NCBI GenBank assembly: GCA_963750915.1
Contig: CAVVSF010000002.1
Location: forward strand, 310,001-374,000
DNA: 64,000 nucleotides
Source: DATBJJ01 sp963750915
GTDB lineage: Bacteria > Acidobacteriota > Vicinamibacteria > Vicinamibacterales > 2-12-FULL-66-21
Direction: 5' to 3'
Below the pieces are notes generated by a model, which worked only from the letters and a program-made list of their open reading frames with translations, was not told where the DNA came from and made no database searches. Position numbers and translations under genes: made by a program. Within the stretch, counting starts at the first letter, position 1; the number at the start of each line of letters is the position of its first letter. Shown here piece after piece: positions 9,060 to 19,120 of this stretch.

Positions 9060-10034
9060 CTATTCCCTGAAGAGCAGCTGCGCGAAGTGGTAGAGGCTGT
9101 TGCTCATTTCGGCGGTGTCGTGCCCGTTGGTGTCCACCCGCCAGACGTGCCGCACGCGCTTTTCCTGCAGATAGTCGTGCATCCCTCTGCTGACGCGAAG
9201 CAGGTTGTCGTGGTTGCCGACGGAGAGCCAAAGCAGCTTCAGCTGCCCGAGGGCTGCCGGATCGGGTACGAGTTCGGCCGGCGGTCGTGTGTTGGGCGCC
9301 GCAGCGACGGCGGCGATCCAGGCAAACCGATCGAGATTGGTCAGGCCGATGTTCAGGGTCTGACCGCCACCCATCGACATTCCGGCGATCGCGCGATGCT
9401 GGCGATCGGCGTAGACGGAATAGCGCGACTCGACGAAGGGGATGATGTCCTCGAGCAGGTCCTGATGATAGGGCGTGCCGTAGGCTGCCTGGGTGCGGTC
9501 GCCCTGCTTTTCATCTCCCGGCACGGCGGTCGCATTCCCGCTCGGGAAGACGATGATGAACGGTTGAATCTTCTTGTCGGCCAGCAGATTGTCGATGATG
9601 ATCGGCGCCCGCGCCCGCTGCGTCCACTCAGTGCTGGTGTTGCCCAGGCCGTGATGCAGATAGAGCACCGGATACCTGCGATCGGCACCGTAGTTCGGGG
9701 GCGTGTAGACGCGGAGCATTCGGCGCAAGCCGAGGGTCTTGGAGTCGTACTCGACGATGCTCACCTCGCCCTGCGGAATGCCTTCGCGGGCAACATTGAA
9801 GCCTTCCGGCGCCGCCGGGTAGGCGCCCAGGTTCTCCGTTTCGGCGAGCGGTGTGTCGGACGAGAGCGACATTCCCCCACGTCCGCCTCGTCCGCCGCCA
9901 GGGGCCTGCTGGCCACCCGGCACTCCCTGGCCGGCGGCAGGCGGAGGAGTCGTCTGCGCCTGGAGGAAAATCGTGGGCGTCAGGAGGCAGGCCGAGATAA
10001 AAAAAGACCTCAACGCGAGGCTCCAGCAACGCAT
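9060..10034 (-). CDS. Exported esterase D / enterochelin-esterase family
   Basis: This encodes 324 residues. The start at ATG 10034 is chosen because GAAGGAG lies 6-7 bp upstream; a GTG five codons earlier would lie within the ribosome site. A signal peptide (ending LQAQ) is followed by a Pro/Gly-rich linker and an esterase-D-type alpha/beta hydrolase. Key motifs are YPVLYLHHG, the nucleophile elbow GMSMGGG, a likely acid in SVGNHDNL, and the catalytic-type His in NGHDTAEM. Relatives cleave acetyl, feruloyl or siderophore esters; the substrate here is unknown. The VWA gene ends 42 bp upstream on the same strand. Confidence 0.88.
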   Translation of the reverse strand: MRCWSLALRSFFISACLLTPTIFLQAQTTPPPAAGQGVPGGQQAPGGGRGGRGGMSLSSDTPLAETENLGAYPAAPEGFNVAREGIPQGEVSIVEYDSKTLGLRRMLRVYTPPNYGADRRYPVLYLHHGLGNTSTEWTQRARAPIIIDNLLADKKIQPFIIVFPSGNATAVPGDEKQGDRTQAAYGTPYHQDLLEDIIPFVESRYSVYADRQHRAIAGMSMGGGQTLNIGLTNLDRFAWIAAVAAAPNTRPPAELVPDPAALGQLKLLWLSVGNHDNLLRVSRGMHDYLQEKRVRHVWRVDTNGHDTAEMSNSLYHFAQLLFRE

Positions 10035-10076
10035 GCGCGGCTCCTTCACGGGAATTCTAGGCCTGGACTGGCGTCA

Positions 10077-11966
10077 TTACCGCGGCGCCATGATCGAGAA
10101 ACTGATTTCTCGCGCAATCATGGTGCGGCCGATCGTCGTCTCGATGACAATGCGGTAGCGTCCCGCGCTGAGTGTTTGCGGCAGGTTCACACGATAGATC
10201 TTGCCGGCGGCGCCGGCATAGTCGCGGCCTGACGCGGTCGTGCGATCCAGCGTCAGCGTCTGGCCGTCGGCAGGCACGAGCGTCGCGGCAATCGTCATTT
10301 GATTTGCCGCTGCCCTCGACGACACGCGTATCGGCAGCTGCGCGGTCAGCGCCCCGCCCGGCGCGATCTCAGTGGCCGCAAGCGGCACCAACGCGAGGAC
10401 GCCGCGCAGGCGGTCGGCTCCGGTAATCGCCGCGGCGCTGGGCGCGCCCAGCGACATTCCCCCAACCGCCAGCTCGGCGCCGAACTGCGGCACCGAGACT
10501 TCCGTGAAGACGCTGCCGCGCAGATCCCCGGCGCCGACCGCGGCGACGCGGATGTGATACTGGCCTGGCGGCACGTCGATCCGCGATCCCGTGCGCGTCC
10601 AGGCCGACGGCGTTCGCTCGGCCGCGGCGAAGTCGGTCGTGAACGTCACCCGCGCGCGGGTCTTTCCTTCGGCATCGATCGCCACAATCGCGAATTGCGT
10701 GCGTCCGGCGCGCACCGCGACGCTCGTCGGGATCTCGATGCCGACAAGCACCGCCGCCGACGGCTCGGTCGCGAGCGGCGCCGGGATCGCCACCACGCGC
10801 ATCGTCAAGCCGCGCGCTTGCATGGCGGCGCCGGTCAGCATGTCGAGCGGCGCCGGGGACGGGCTCTTCGCCGGTTTCGACGGCGCATCGTAGCCCTCCC
10901 GCGCCCGCAGTTCGACGTTCGGCAGCCGCGTGCGTACGGTGATGCGATGGTGCTTGCCGTCGTTCGGCGGTGCCGGCGAGCTGTAGCCGAGCAGGTAGTA
11001 AGTTCCGTTCTCGGCCAGGATCCGATCGACGGATTCTTCGGGCCGGTTCACGTTGACGACCGCAAACCCGCCGGTCAGTTCCGCCATCGTCCGGAGGTTC
11101 TGCCGCGAGTCGCGCGTGCACCCGGCGTCGCTCTCGAGCCCGCACGGATCGACGGTGTAGACGGCGACGTTGTTGCGCTGCGCGTTCAGCATGAACTCAC
11201 GGATCGACTCGAACGCTCTGCTCATCTGGGTATTCCTGATGATGTTGTCGAGCGACCCGGGAAACCCCTGGCTGATGAGCAGCACGCCCTTGCGGCGGTG
11301 CGGAATCGTTGCCAGCGCTCGCGCCGCCACGGTCAAGCCAGGCATCGCCAGCTGTGAGCCTCGTTCGGCGATCCGCCCGGCTTGCGGCCGGATGGCGTCA
11401 ATCGAGGGCATCTCACTCGCGATCGACGGAAGGGCGTGGTCCGCTTGCGGTACGAACCTGTCAATGGCCGCCAGCAGTCGCGCCTTGTCGGACGTGAACT
11501 CGGCCTGACCGCCACGCCGTCCGCTGGTCGTGATGACGCCGGCCACATCCGCCGGCCCCAACCGCTCAACCGCGCGCCGGGCCACCGATTTCACGATCGC
11601 CATTCGTCCCGCCGTGAAGGTGCTCTGCACGTCGTCGAGCACGATGAGCACCAGTCGTCCGTCCGCGTCGCCCTCGTTCGAGGCGAACGATGAGCCGGAG
11701 CGCTCCGGCGGTGGCAGCGCGACCTCACGCGGCGCGGACGGCACGTCGACGGCCGAGAAGGTCGCAATCGCGACGGCTCGATCGTCTTCGGCGATCTCGA
11801 AATCCTCGGCGCGCAAGCCGCGAACCGGGTTGCCTGAGGACTTGTCGATGGCGACGACGTCAACTTCGACGAGCGTGACGCTCGACGAGAACTTCGGTGT
11901 GGGCAGTTGCGGCGATTGCTGCGCGGCAAGCAGCAGGAGTGCGAGCGAAACAAAGCTCTTGAACAA
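10077..11966 (-). CDS. VWFA-related Acidobacterial-domain protein
   Basis: This 629-residue exported protein begins with a signal peptide (SFVSLALLLLAAQQ) and a short beta domain (VTLVEVDVVAIDKSSGNPVR) with AEDFEIAEDD. This is the signature opening of the VWFA-related family found mainly in Acidobacteria. A von Willebrand A domain follows (LVLIVLDDVQST, residues ~105-330), then beta-rich modules. The MIDAS-type DxSxS is replaced here by DDVQS. The family's function is unknown; surface adhesion or complex assembly is likely. Its 5' end lies 48 bp from the dinB-tail repeat copy 2. Confidence 0.9.
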   Translation of the reverse strand: MFKSFVSLALLLLAAQQSPQLPTPKFSSSVTLVEVDVVAIDKSSGNPVRGLRAEDFEIAEDDRAVAIATFSAVDVPSAPREVALPPPERSGSSFASNEGDADGRLVLIVLDDVQSTFTAGRMAIVKSVARRAVERLGPADVAGVITTSGRRGGQAEFTSDKARLLAAIDRFVPQADHALPSIASEMPSIDAIRPQAGRIAERGSQLAMPGLTVAARALATIPHRRKGVLLISQGFPGSLDNIIRNTQMSRAFESIREFMLNAQRNNVAVYTVDPCGLESDAGCTRDSRQNLRTMAELTGGFAVVNVNRPEESVDRILAENGTYYLLGYSSPAPPNDGKHHRITVRTRLPNVELRAREGYDAPSKPAKSPSPAPLDMLTGAAMQARGLTMRVVAIPAPLATEPSAAVLVGIEIPTSVAVRAGRTQFAIVAIDAEGKTRARVTFTTDFAAAERTPSAWTRTGSRIDVPPGQYHIRVAAVGAGDLRGSVFTEVSVPQFGAELAVGGMSLGAPSAAAITGADRLRGVLALVPLAATEIAPGGALTAQLPIRVSSRAAANQMTIAATLVPADGQTLTLDRTTASGRDYAGAAGKIYRVNLPQTLSAGRYRIVIETTIGRTMIAREISFSIMAPR

Positions 11967-12014
11967 CGTCCAGATTATATTGCGCCACTGCCGCGATCCC
12001 GGCCCCTGCGATAT

Positions 12015-12263
12015 TCACAGCTCTTTTTCAGCAAGGCGTCGGAACTCGTCAGGGACGGAGCGCACACCCCGCATCGCTGACCCGCAATCGACTGCTCGTT
12101 CTCCGAAGCGACTGCGGATTGCATCGACGGCCCGGTCGGCACGCGATCGGGCCACGCCCTGTTTCGTGCCAGGACGGCATCCTTCGTCAGCAAGCCCAAG
12201 CGGCAGCTCCAGTTGCACGATCGCGTGCGCTTCGAGATGTGAGACGGAGATTGCCAGCAGCGA
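12015..12263 (-). pseudogene. dinB 3'-end remnant, copy 2
   Basis: These 249 bp match 19501-19749, the last 82 codons and stop of dinB, with a handful of substitutions. The match starts with the stop codon plus about four further bases and ends abruptly at GCCAGCAGCGA. Beyond that point a SpoIIE-phosphatase fragment begins on the opposite strand. Orientation is the same as in the dinB gene and copy 1. No polymerase catalytic region is present. Confidence 0.88.
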
Positions 12264-12423
12264 CGGCCACAATCCGCCCTATTTGCTGCGGCGCGCCAAT
12301 GGGGTTACGGAGATCATCGAGCTGCACGTCGGCGGGACGGTGCTCGGACTCTTCCCGGACATCGAGTTTCAGGAGGGGGACATCGAACTGCGCGCAGGCC
12401 CTCAGGTGGTCTACTTTCTGAGC
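12264..12423 (+). pseudogene. SpoIIE/RsbU-type phosphatase C-terminal fragment
   Basis: The plus strand encodes DGHNPPYLLRRANGV and LHVGGTVLGLFPDIEFQEGD. These are the GHNPP.LL and GG..LGLFPD motifs of PP2C/SpoIIE serine phosphatases. It starts exactly where the dinB tail copy ends and lacks the metal-binding N-terminal half and the final DG segment. It is a remnant. Confidence 0.6.
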
Positions 12424-12493
12424 GGCGCGCCCAGGCCGCATGAACCGAACTTGGGTCGTGGCAAATGGTATTGGGCCGGGCAGCGGAAATGCC

Positions 12494-12988
12494 ATGAAAC
12501 GCACATGGACGATTGTCGGCGTACGCGACGTACCCGGCAGCTTCAAATGGTATCAGTCGCTCTTCGGTCAGCCCGAGACGCCTCCGGCCCATGACCACTT
12601 TGGTCAGATCCTGGATACGGATGGAACCGTGTTGCTTTGCCTCCACCGGTGGGGCGCGCACGAGCACCCGTCCTTGATGAGCCCGGACGAGGCGTCACCT
12701 GGCAACGGGCTCCTCTTGTTCTTCCGCGTCGACGACTACGAGATGGCCCTGAAAAGAGCACGCGCTCTCGTCGACCGGTTCGAAGAGGAGCCCCATGTGA
12801 ACCCGAACACTCAAACTCGCGAGTGCTCACTCCGAGATCCGGACGGATACTACGTGACGATCAGTGCGCTCTCTGCGCCCGAGCGAAGGGGACCCACGAG
12901 GCGGCGGCCTCATAAGCAATCGCGTCCGACGAATGCACGCGGCCGAACCAGGAAGTTACGGGAGCTACGTCCCCGCCTTCGCGGCTGA
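12494..12988 (+). CDS. VOC (glyoxalase/bleomycin-resistance) protein
   Basis: The product is 164 residues. The first ~125 form a vicinal-oxygen-chelate module: VRDVPGSFKWYQSLFG, HFGQILDTDG, LFFRVDDYEMAL, ECSLRDPDGYYVTIS. The DPDGYY..I motif and the beta-alpha-beta-beta-beta pattern are characteristic. The last ~40 residues are Arg/Pro-rich and unlike the family, suggesting a lost stop or read-through. It is a likely cytoplasmic metalloenzyme or binding protein with unknown substrate. Confidence 0.75.
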   Translation: MKRTWTIVGVRDVPGSFKWYQSLFGQPETPPAHDHFGQILDTDGTVLLCLHRWGAHEHPSLMSPDEASPGNGLLLFFRVDDYEMALKRARALVDRFEEEPHVNPNTQTRECSLRDPDGYYVTISALSAPERRGPTRRRPHKQSRPTNARGRTRKLRELRPRLRG

Positions 12989-13223
12989 AGCCTGATCGCG
13001 CTTCCGGACGGCGAGCAGATTCCGTTTCAATCTGGCCGCCGGCGTACTTCCGCTCGACGTGGTCTGCACCCGCGATATTCCGCGCGGACGTTTGACCGCT
13101 TTGGCCCTGATCGTCGTTATGTACAGTCGACATCGGGCGCGTGAATCTCGAGCGTGTTTCGGCTTCGGCGTTATACCTGAAGCCCGCCGTGGGGCGGACG
13201 AAAGTCATTCGTAGCGCCGACTT

Positions 13224-13685
13224 ATGAAAAACACTCTGGAAAGCGTCACGTATCCTGTTACGAAATTAGCTTTCATGGCTGGTACATGCCGGCTGGTCGG
13301 GCCTGACGCGGCTGCCAGGGCACTGCTCCGTCACTGGGTGCGCGCGCCCACGACTCCGCAACGTGTGGCGCAACGCAGTCGCATCGTTCTCCTCGCGCTC
13401 GACGGCGTCGGAGACGGCGAGATCGCGTCCCGCCTCGAGGTGTCGAGGCCCACCGTCAGGCTCTGGACGAAGCGCTTCGAACGGAGCGGCCCCGAGGCGC
13501 TGCTGCACGATGCCCCCGGTCGCGGCCGCCCCGCCTCCATGGCGTCCAGCGCGATGTTCGACCGGCTTCGCCAAGCCAACCTGCTGCGTCCCGATGGCTT
13601 ACCGGTAAGCGTGCGACAGGCGGCTGCGTTCCTCGGTATCAGCGCCTCCTCGGTCTGGCGCGCGCTTCGTCGGGCCGCGAGCTGA
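13224..13685 (+). CDS. Helix-turn-helix protein, IS630-type N-terminal domain
   Basis: This 153-residue protein contains a domain typical of the N-terminus of IS630-family transposases. The segments are RVAQRSRIVLLALDGVGDGE, IASRLEVSRPTVRLWTKRF and EALLHDAPGRGRPA. A second HTH-like stretch follows (VSVRQAAAFLGISASSVWRA). The DDE catalytic domain is absent and no inverted repeats were seen. It may be a truncated transposase or a domesticated DNA-binding protein. The true start could be at Met18 (GTCRLV...). The frame is intact to its stop. Confidence 0.6.
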   Translation: MKNTLESVTYPVTKLAFMAGTCRLVGPDAAARALLRHWVRAPTTPQRVAQRSRIVLLALDGVGDGEIASRLEVSRPTVRLWTKRFERSGPEALLHDAPGRGRPASMASSAMFDRLRQANLLRPDGLPVSVRQAAAFLGISASSVWRALRRAAS

Positions 13686-13957
13686 CGAAGTCCTCCCTCA
13701 GTCGCCAGTTAATTTCGAAACAGCTCCTGAAATCCGGCAAGGATCGCGTTGGCATCCTTGTTGTGCGCCTCTAGTCGCCCTCGACGCTTGTCGACGCGGG
13801 AAAACGCTGCGAGCGCCCGCGTGTTGCTTTTCAACATCCCCAAACGCGAGGGCCGGTCCCCGACGGACTCGGCGACCGGTCAACTTCCCAGGTTGGATGG
13901 TGGTTCTCGAACTCGTTCTGTCGGGGAAACAGAGCTGTTCGCAAACTGGAGGCTTGT

Positions 13958-15565
13958 ATGCGGAGAACGTTAGTTGCATTCGTCGTCGCGCTCGGCTTCG
14001 TCGTCGCCGGTGCGGGCAGCGCGTCGGCCCAGAACCCGTTCATTATCAACGGCGTCGTGCCGGACGCTGGAGTTCCAACGCTACCGGATCCGGAGGGCAG
14101 CGCCAAGGAGCTAGGGCCGCTGAATGGGAATCCGACAAAAATCGGCGTGATCAACACCGCCGTCCCGCCGATGCTCGAATTCACCAATCCCAACGGCCAG
14201 GTCGACCTCGCTGAGGCCTATTTGCAGACCCGACAGGCCGTGAACGGTGACCAGTGGCTGTACTTTGGCTGGCTGCGCGATTCGAACAACGGCAGCGGGT
14301 TCATCTCCATTGAGTTCCAGCAAGCGGGGCTGTCCCCGACCTGCGTGTATACCACCCCCGGCATCGACTTCATCCTGCCGGAAAGTGCCGCGGAAACGAA
14401 CCTGATCAATACCTGCAACCCGTGGAGGAACCGCCAGACCGGCGATTTCATCATCCTCTGGGACCAGAGCGGGAACGTGCTCGATCCATTAGAAGACATC
14501 AAGAAGCGAACATTCACGTGCACGGGGACCACACTCCCCTTCACGTGCGTCCTTGGTCCGATCGAGGACCTCGGGACGGTGGCAGCAGCCATAAGCGTGG
14601 ATCGCTTCCGTGGTGAAATGGCCATCAACCTGACAACGGAAATCTTCGGCGAAGCCACGAGCTGCCTCAGCTTCAGCAACGTGATCCCAGGGACGGTTAC
14701 CGGCAACTCCGACACAGCCGACTACAAGGACACTATATTCGCAGCGACCCCACCGGTTACCAACTGCGGCGTCCTCAAGGTCAGGAAGATCACGCTGGAT
14801 CCGAATGGCAACCCGTTCACCGACACCAACAATCCAGTGTTCGGCTATACGGTGACGAAGAGTGGCGACCCGCTCCGCTTCGACGCCGATGCGGCCAACC
14901 ATCCGGTGGATGGACCCGCGCCGCAGTCCACGATCGTACGTCCGAACACGAATGTGCCGCCGGGACCAGCTCTTCTGGCTGGCGCGGCCAATGAACACTC
15001 ACACACCGATCTGAGGACCGGCGCCAACTACACACTCGTCGAAGCGACACCGCTTCCAACGCCCTATGTGTTGGTTTCGATCGTCTGCACCGACGACGTG
15101 GGCGCCAAGACCATAACTGCCGGCGGGACGTACAGGGTCAATGTTCCCAGTGGCGCCTACGAGTTCACCTTGTGCATTATCACGAACCAGTTCGTGAGAA
15201 CGACTCCGTCGATGACGACGGCTCAGTCACTAGTTGTGCGGCTGTTCGACAGCGTGTCGATTACGGGTCTCACCGCGGGTGCCCCAGACGCGCCGATCTC
15301 AGCGACGTTCCGGCTGTTCAGCGACAACACGTGCACCACGCAGGTTGGCGGCGCTATCACAGGAACCCTGGTATACGCCGGAGGCGGCACGACAGCGACG
15401 GCCTCGACGCTCAGCGGCAGCGGGATTGTGGTGCCTGTGCCAGGAACGTACTTCTGGAGAGTCACCTATCCCGGAGATACGTTCAACAACGCTGTTACAA
15501 CGGCGTGCGGGTTGGAGAGCACGGCCGTGTCGGCCGTGATCGTCGACTCGGGATCGCTTCCATAA
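13958..15565 (+). CDS. Secreted surface protein with prealbumin- and Ig-like domains
   Basis: The product has 535 residues. It has a signal peptide (residues 1-24, cleavage after ASAQ) and an N-terminal beta-rich domain (~25-250) with DQWLYFGWLRDSNNGSGFIS and paired cysteines. A Spy/prealbumin-like segment (CGVLKVRKITLDPNGNPFTD, ~265-400) and a C-terminal Ig-like repeat (ATFRLFSDNTCTTQVGG) follow. Similar architectures are found in large secreted proteins of Actinobacteria and Acidobacteria. No enzyme motif is visible. A strong terminator follows 27 bp after the stop, so it is probably monocistronic. Confidence 0.82.
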   Translation: MRRTLVAFVVALGFVVAGAGSASAQNPFIINGVVPDAGVPTLPDPEGSAKELGPLNGNPTKIGVINTAVPPMLEFTNPNGQVDLAEAYLQTRQAVNGDQWLYFGWLRDSNNGSGFISIEFQQAGLSPTCVYTTPGIDFILPESAAETNLINTCNPWRNRQTGDFIILWDQSGNVLDPLEDIKKRTFTCTGTTLPFTCVLGPIEDLGTVAAAISVDRFRGEMAINLTTEIFGEATSCLSFSNVIPGTVTGNSDTADYKDTIFAATPPVTNCGVLKVRKITLDPNGNPFTDTNNPVFGYTVTKSGDPLRFDADAANHPVDGPAPQSTIVRPNTNVPPGPALLAGAANEHSHTDLRTGANYTLVEATPLPTPYVLVSIVCTDDVGAKTITAGGTYRVNVPSGAYEFTLCIITNQFVRTTPSMTTAQSLVVRLFDSVSITGLTAGAPDAPISATFRLFSDNTCTTQVGGAITGTLVYAGGGTTATASTLSGSGIVVPVPGTYFWRVTYPGDTFNNAVTTACGLESTAVSAVIVDSGSLP

Positions 15566-15591
15566 CGGACTCGTCTCGGCGTGAAGCAGTC

Positions 15592-15624
15592 GAGCCCCAC
15601 CCGGAAACGCTCCGGGTGGGGCTC
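15592..15624 (+). terminator. Rho-independent terminator
   Basis: A 14-bp perfect stem (GAGCCCCACCCGGA paired with TCCGGGTGGGGCTC) closes a 5-base loop and is followed by a short TTTGT run. It lies 27 bp after the secreted-protein stop. The near symmetry may also allow termination from the other strand. Confidence 0.82.
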
Positions 15625-15809
15625 TTTGTCGTCATTATGATCGTGCGCGCGCACAGCTCAGCTGCAAGACTTTGCCTTCCTCAGGTTGACGCTCGGTAGC
15701 ACGCGATGTTACCGTCTTAACCGCTCCCACGGTTGCACCCTGCAAAAAACGCAAGACGAACCGCCGCCTCGAGGCCGGCCGAGGTGGTGGACTGTCTTCA
15801 GAGGTACTG

Positions 15810-16574
15810 ATGCACAAGTGCAAACCATACCAATGGGCGCTTCTCACCGCATTCGTTTTCACAATCTGCCCGCGAGCCGCGGCAGCCGCCAGCTGCAAAG
15901 GCGATAAGAAGCTCGACGTTCCGATGCAGTTCAGCGTGACGTTCCAGAGCGCTGGACGAGTTCATCTATCGGCGTTCGGCGGCTCGGACAGGAGTGGCTG
16001 GGTCATCCCGCTGGGGTTTGGAACCTGGCGGATCTACGATGCGTCGGGCCGGCAGGTCGACTTCTTCACGCGCGCCGACCTCGGCTTCGCCTCGAAGGAC
16101 ATGCTGAAGGAAGCGAACCTGGAGGGCCTGGTCCCTGGGGAGTCCTATACCATCGAGCTCACCAGTCAGGATTACTGCAACAACAAGGGAACGTTCCGGA
16201 ACGTTGTGACAGTCCCCTCGGCTGCGGCAGAAACCAACGGTCCCACCGTGTCGACACCCACGATTGTGCAGGTTGGAGGAGTCGGGACGTTTAACCCGGC
16301 GTTGCAATTCTCTGCCACGGACGATACAGGGATCGCCCACGTCGCCATCTACTTCAACGGATCGCTGGTCAAAGAGTATCGATACTTCGACGGCGTCGGC
16401 TTCCGGTGGTGGTGCGACGTCTATCCGTTGGACAGCGTCCAGTCCTCACTCGAAGGTCCGAACTACTATTTCTCTTACCCGAGCCAGTTCCGTGGCGCCA
16501 CAGCGGTGGTCGAAGTCGTCGTCGAAGACCTGCTCGGCAATCGATCGATGACCAACACGCTGATGAACTTGTAG
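15810..16574 (+). CDS. Secreted beta-sandwich protein, hypothetical
   Basis: This 254-residue protein has a signal peptide (ALLTAFVFTICPRAAAA). Two beta-rich halves follow: an N-terminal domain with GGSDRSGWVIPLGFGTWRIY and a C-terminal Ig-like domain (ALQFSATDDTGIAHVAIYFN and VVEDLLGNRSM). The latter resembles Ig folds in which a DDTGI.xVxxYxNG motif recurs. No catalytic residues are apparent. It ends only 5 bp from the 3' end of the convergent metalloprotease gene. A cell-surface role is inferred from the signal peptide alone. Confidence 0.75.
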   Translation: MHKCKPYQWALLTAFVFTICPRAAAAASCKGDKKLDVPMQFSVTFQSAGRVHLSAFGGSDRSGWVIPLGFGTWRIYDASGRQVDFFTRADLGFASKDMLKEANLEGLVPGESYTIELTSQDYCNNKGTFRNVVTVPSAAAETNGPTVSTPTIVQVGGVGTFNPALQFSATDDTGIAHVAIYFNGSLVKEYRYFDGVGFRWWCDVYPLDSVQSSLEGPNYYFSYPSQFRGATAVVEVVVEDLLGNRSMTNTLMNL

Positions 16575-16579
16575 GTGGC

Positions 16580-18498
16580 CTATTTTCGTCTGCCGCCCGA
16601 CAGCGCGGCTGTCACGCTGTTGCTCAGAGCCGATCGGTTGCCGGCCGCATCGTAGGCCTCGACGGCATAGGTGTAGGTCTGCCCGGAGGTGACGGCGGCG
16701 TCGCTCCAGCCGGTTCCGACCGGAGATGCGACTACTGCTCCGTCCTTGAACACGCGATACCCTGCGACGCGAACGTTGTCGCTTGCCGCGCTCCAAGAGA
16801 GTCGAATCTGTTTCAGCTTTTGATTCGGGGTCGCGGCTAGTGACGACGGTGCAGTAGGCGCCGTTGTGTCGGCCGGCGGCGTCACGGCGAACGTTGCAGT
16901 GGCCGTGGAGGAGTGGGTTGGTTGCACGCCGTCGGTCAAGTGGAGGGCGACGGCGTACGAGCCCGAGGGCGCCGTCTGTGCGGAGGTTACCGTCAGCGTG
17001 GCCTGCGCAGTGGCGCCCGGTGCAATCGCCAGACTGCTTGGGGAAACCGCCCCTGTCCATCCCGCCGGAACCACGTTATTCAGCGCGAAGGCGCTCGTCG
17101 GACACGCCGCTCCGTCGCGGTTCGAGACCGCAACAGTGAAGCTCCGGCTGCTTCCAGCCGAACCGCTCTGCGAGTGGGGCGAAAAGCTCAATGAAGGCGT
17201 GGCGGCGGCGCATGCGAACGAGATCGAGGCGGTGGCGTGCGTGGCGCCATGGCTGATCATGGTGACGCTGATGCCATTGGCCTGATCCACCCAGGTTTGT
17301 CCGTCGGCAAGACCCGCAAGGCGATAGGTGCGCGCGCTGGAACCGTCTCCCCTGTATCGATGGACGCTCACCTTGTAGAAGAAACTTCCGTCGATCGATG
17401 CATCGAAGCCGATCGGCCATCGATACGACAGATAGTCAGTACTCGTTCGTATCCGGTTTCCTGATCATGAGAATCTGCGGCGCTGTCGCCACAGCAGGAT
17501 CCAGCGCGAGGGGAGCCACATCGTCACCATCCTTCCTGCTCCACGAGCCTTACGCCCGCGGCGGCGTGCCACGCGAGCTGGTGACGATGAGGCGCGTTGA
17601 GGCCTGGCAGCATGCCCGTGGACATGGCCATCGGGTCGGTGGTGTCGTCGTACTCGGAGGTCGGCGTCGAGGCATGATCCATTCCCAGGTTGTGGCCCAG
17701 CTCGTGCGCGTACACGCCTCGGATGCCGCACTGAAAGACCCACGCGCTGCTCGGACTGCCGCCGACGGTCCCGTAGCCTGCCGCCCCGCACTGGCTGACC
17801 GGGAAAACATAGAACTTGTGCTGATAGGAAGTGAGGTCGACGCCAGCTGCCGTCGCCTGAGCATCCGCGGACATGGACCACGCGTTGAAGTTGCACGGAT
17901 CGGTGCTTGCCGCGTCGAGTGCGTACGGGCCGACCACGTCACCCGACAACATGACCTGACCGAGCGAGCACTCTCTGTACAGCGCGGCCACGGATCGGCC
18001 GTTGGGGTCCGTGAACATCATGTCGGTGATCGACTGAACGGAGCAGGTGACGTTGGCGTCACGGAAGTTGGCGACGATCACAATCGTTCGCTGATTGCCT
18101 ACAGTCGCCTGCGACACCGTTGTCGTAGCGCCCTGAATCGTCACGCCCGTTCCGTCGGCTGCGGCGACGTACAGCGTGGATTCGTGCACGCGTCCTCTAG
18201 CGGTAACTCGGGCGCCGGATCGCAGCTCTCCAGGCGTTCCTCTTTCGAAGCGGAGACCTAACATCGCGCCGGTCCGCTCGTCGCGGATGAAGTGATGAAG
18301 CTCGCTCTGCCTCCTGTCGAAGTGGTCGCCGACCACGGTCGTCAGCACGCCTGTGATACTGGCGGGGGTTCCGGCCTGCCATCCGCGACTGAACGTTGCT
18401 GGCCCTTGCGCGGCAGGATCCGTTGAGGCGAGGCTGACGAATGCGAGCGTGGCGAGCAGGCAGAGAACCGGCTGGTAGTGACGGGAGTTGCAATCCAT
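16580..18498 (-). CDS. Secreted metzincin (M11-like) protease, two frameshifts
   Basis: After two one-base corrections (near 17526 and 17438) this is a 638-residue exported protease. Parts in order are a signal peptide, an N-terminal domain (to ~110) and a catalytic domain (~120-320). The zinc motif is HELGHNLGMDH with a Met-turn-like DPMAMSTG. Next come a jelly-roll segment with WPIGFDASIDGS, a NEW3-like domain (GSAGSSRSFTVAVSN..., ~400-520) and a C-terminal fibronectin type III domain (APSSLAATPN, YAVEAYDAAGNRSALS) ending GGRRK. Both shifts are an extra T creating a TGA. The motif is intact, so sequencing error is more likely than decay. Confidence 0.85.
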
Positions 18499-18892
18499 CA
18501 GTCGAATCTCCTAGGCCGTCGATCCAGCCCACTCGGGGGAGCGCGGGCGCGCGTGGTGCGAAAGCCGATGGTTGCTTGGAGCGTGCGGTGTTCGGTGCCG
18601 GAGAAATCCGGAGGCGGACGACCACCGACGGCGACGTCCGCAAGAACGGGGCCGCCTCGCGATCACGCCTGTCACGAAGGAATGGCTTTAATCTCGAGGT
18701 CCTGAGAAGAGCGTTCGACTGCAGATCGGTGGGCGCAATTACCTTCTTGCAAGTCAGTCGAAGCCCCATGATTTCGTGGGGATAGAGTCACCCAACCGCA
18801 TCAGTGCCCCGCCGTCGTGTCGATTCGCTTCAGCTGTGCACCGGGCAAGAACGCGTCCAGGGCGGCAAGGGAGTCTTCCATGCCGCGCTCCG

Positions 18893-19120
18893 GACCCCGG
18901 TCGCCTCGACATCTTCGCGATCGCATCGGACGGCATCGCGTACACACGAGGATGGAGCGCCGGCAAGGGCTGGGACGACTGGCATCCCCCGACCGCCAGC
19001 GGCCAGGGATTCATCGGCGCTCCGGGATCGAGCCCCGCCGTCGCGCATCGCGTGAACCGGCAGCTCGAGTTGTTCGCGCAGAGTCAGGATGGGAAGCTGC
19101 TGCGAGCCTGGTGGTCATGA
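18893..19120 (+). pseudogene. DUF346/PLL-like lectin fragment
   Basis: The plus strand encodes RLDIFAIASDGIAYTRGWSA, GKGWDDWHP and QLELFAQSQDGKLLRAWWS. These are two blades of a beta-propeller of the DUF346/PLL-like lectin type, recognised by rLdiFa..sDG..y and W..W. Upstream sequence is not in a consistent frame and no signal peptide is found, so only the C-terminal two blades survive. Confidence 0.55.
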
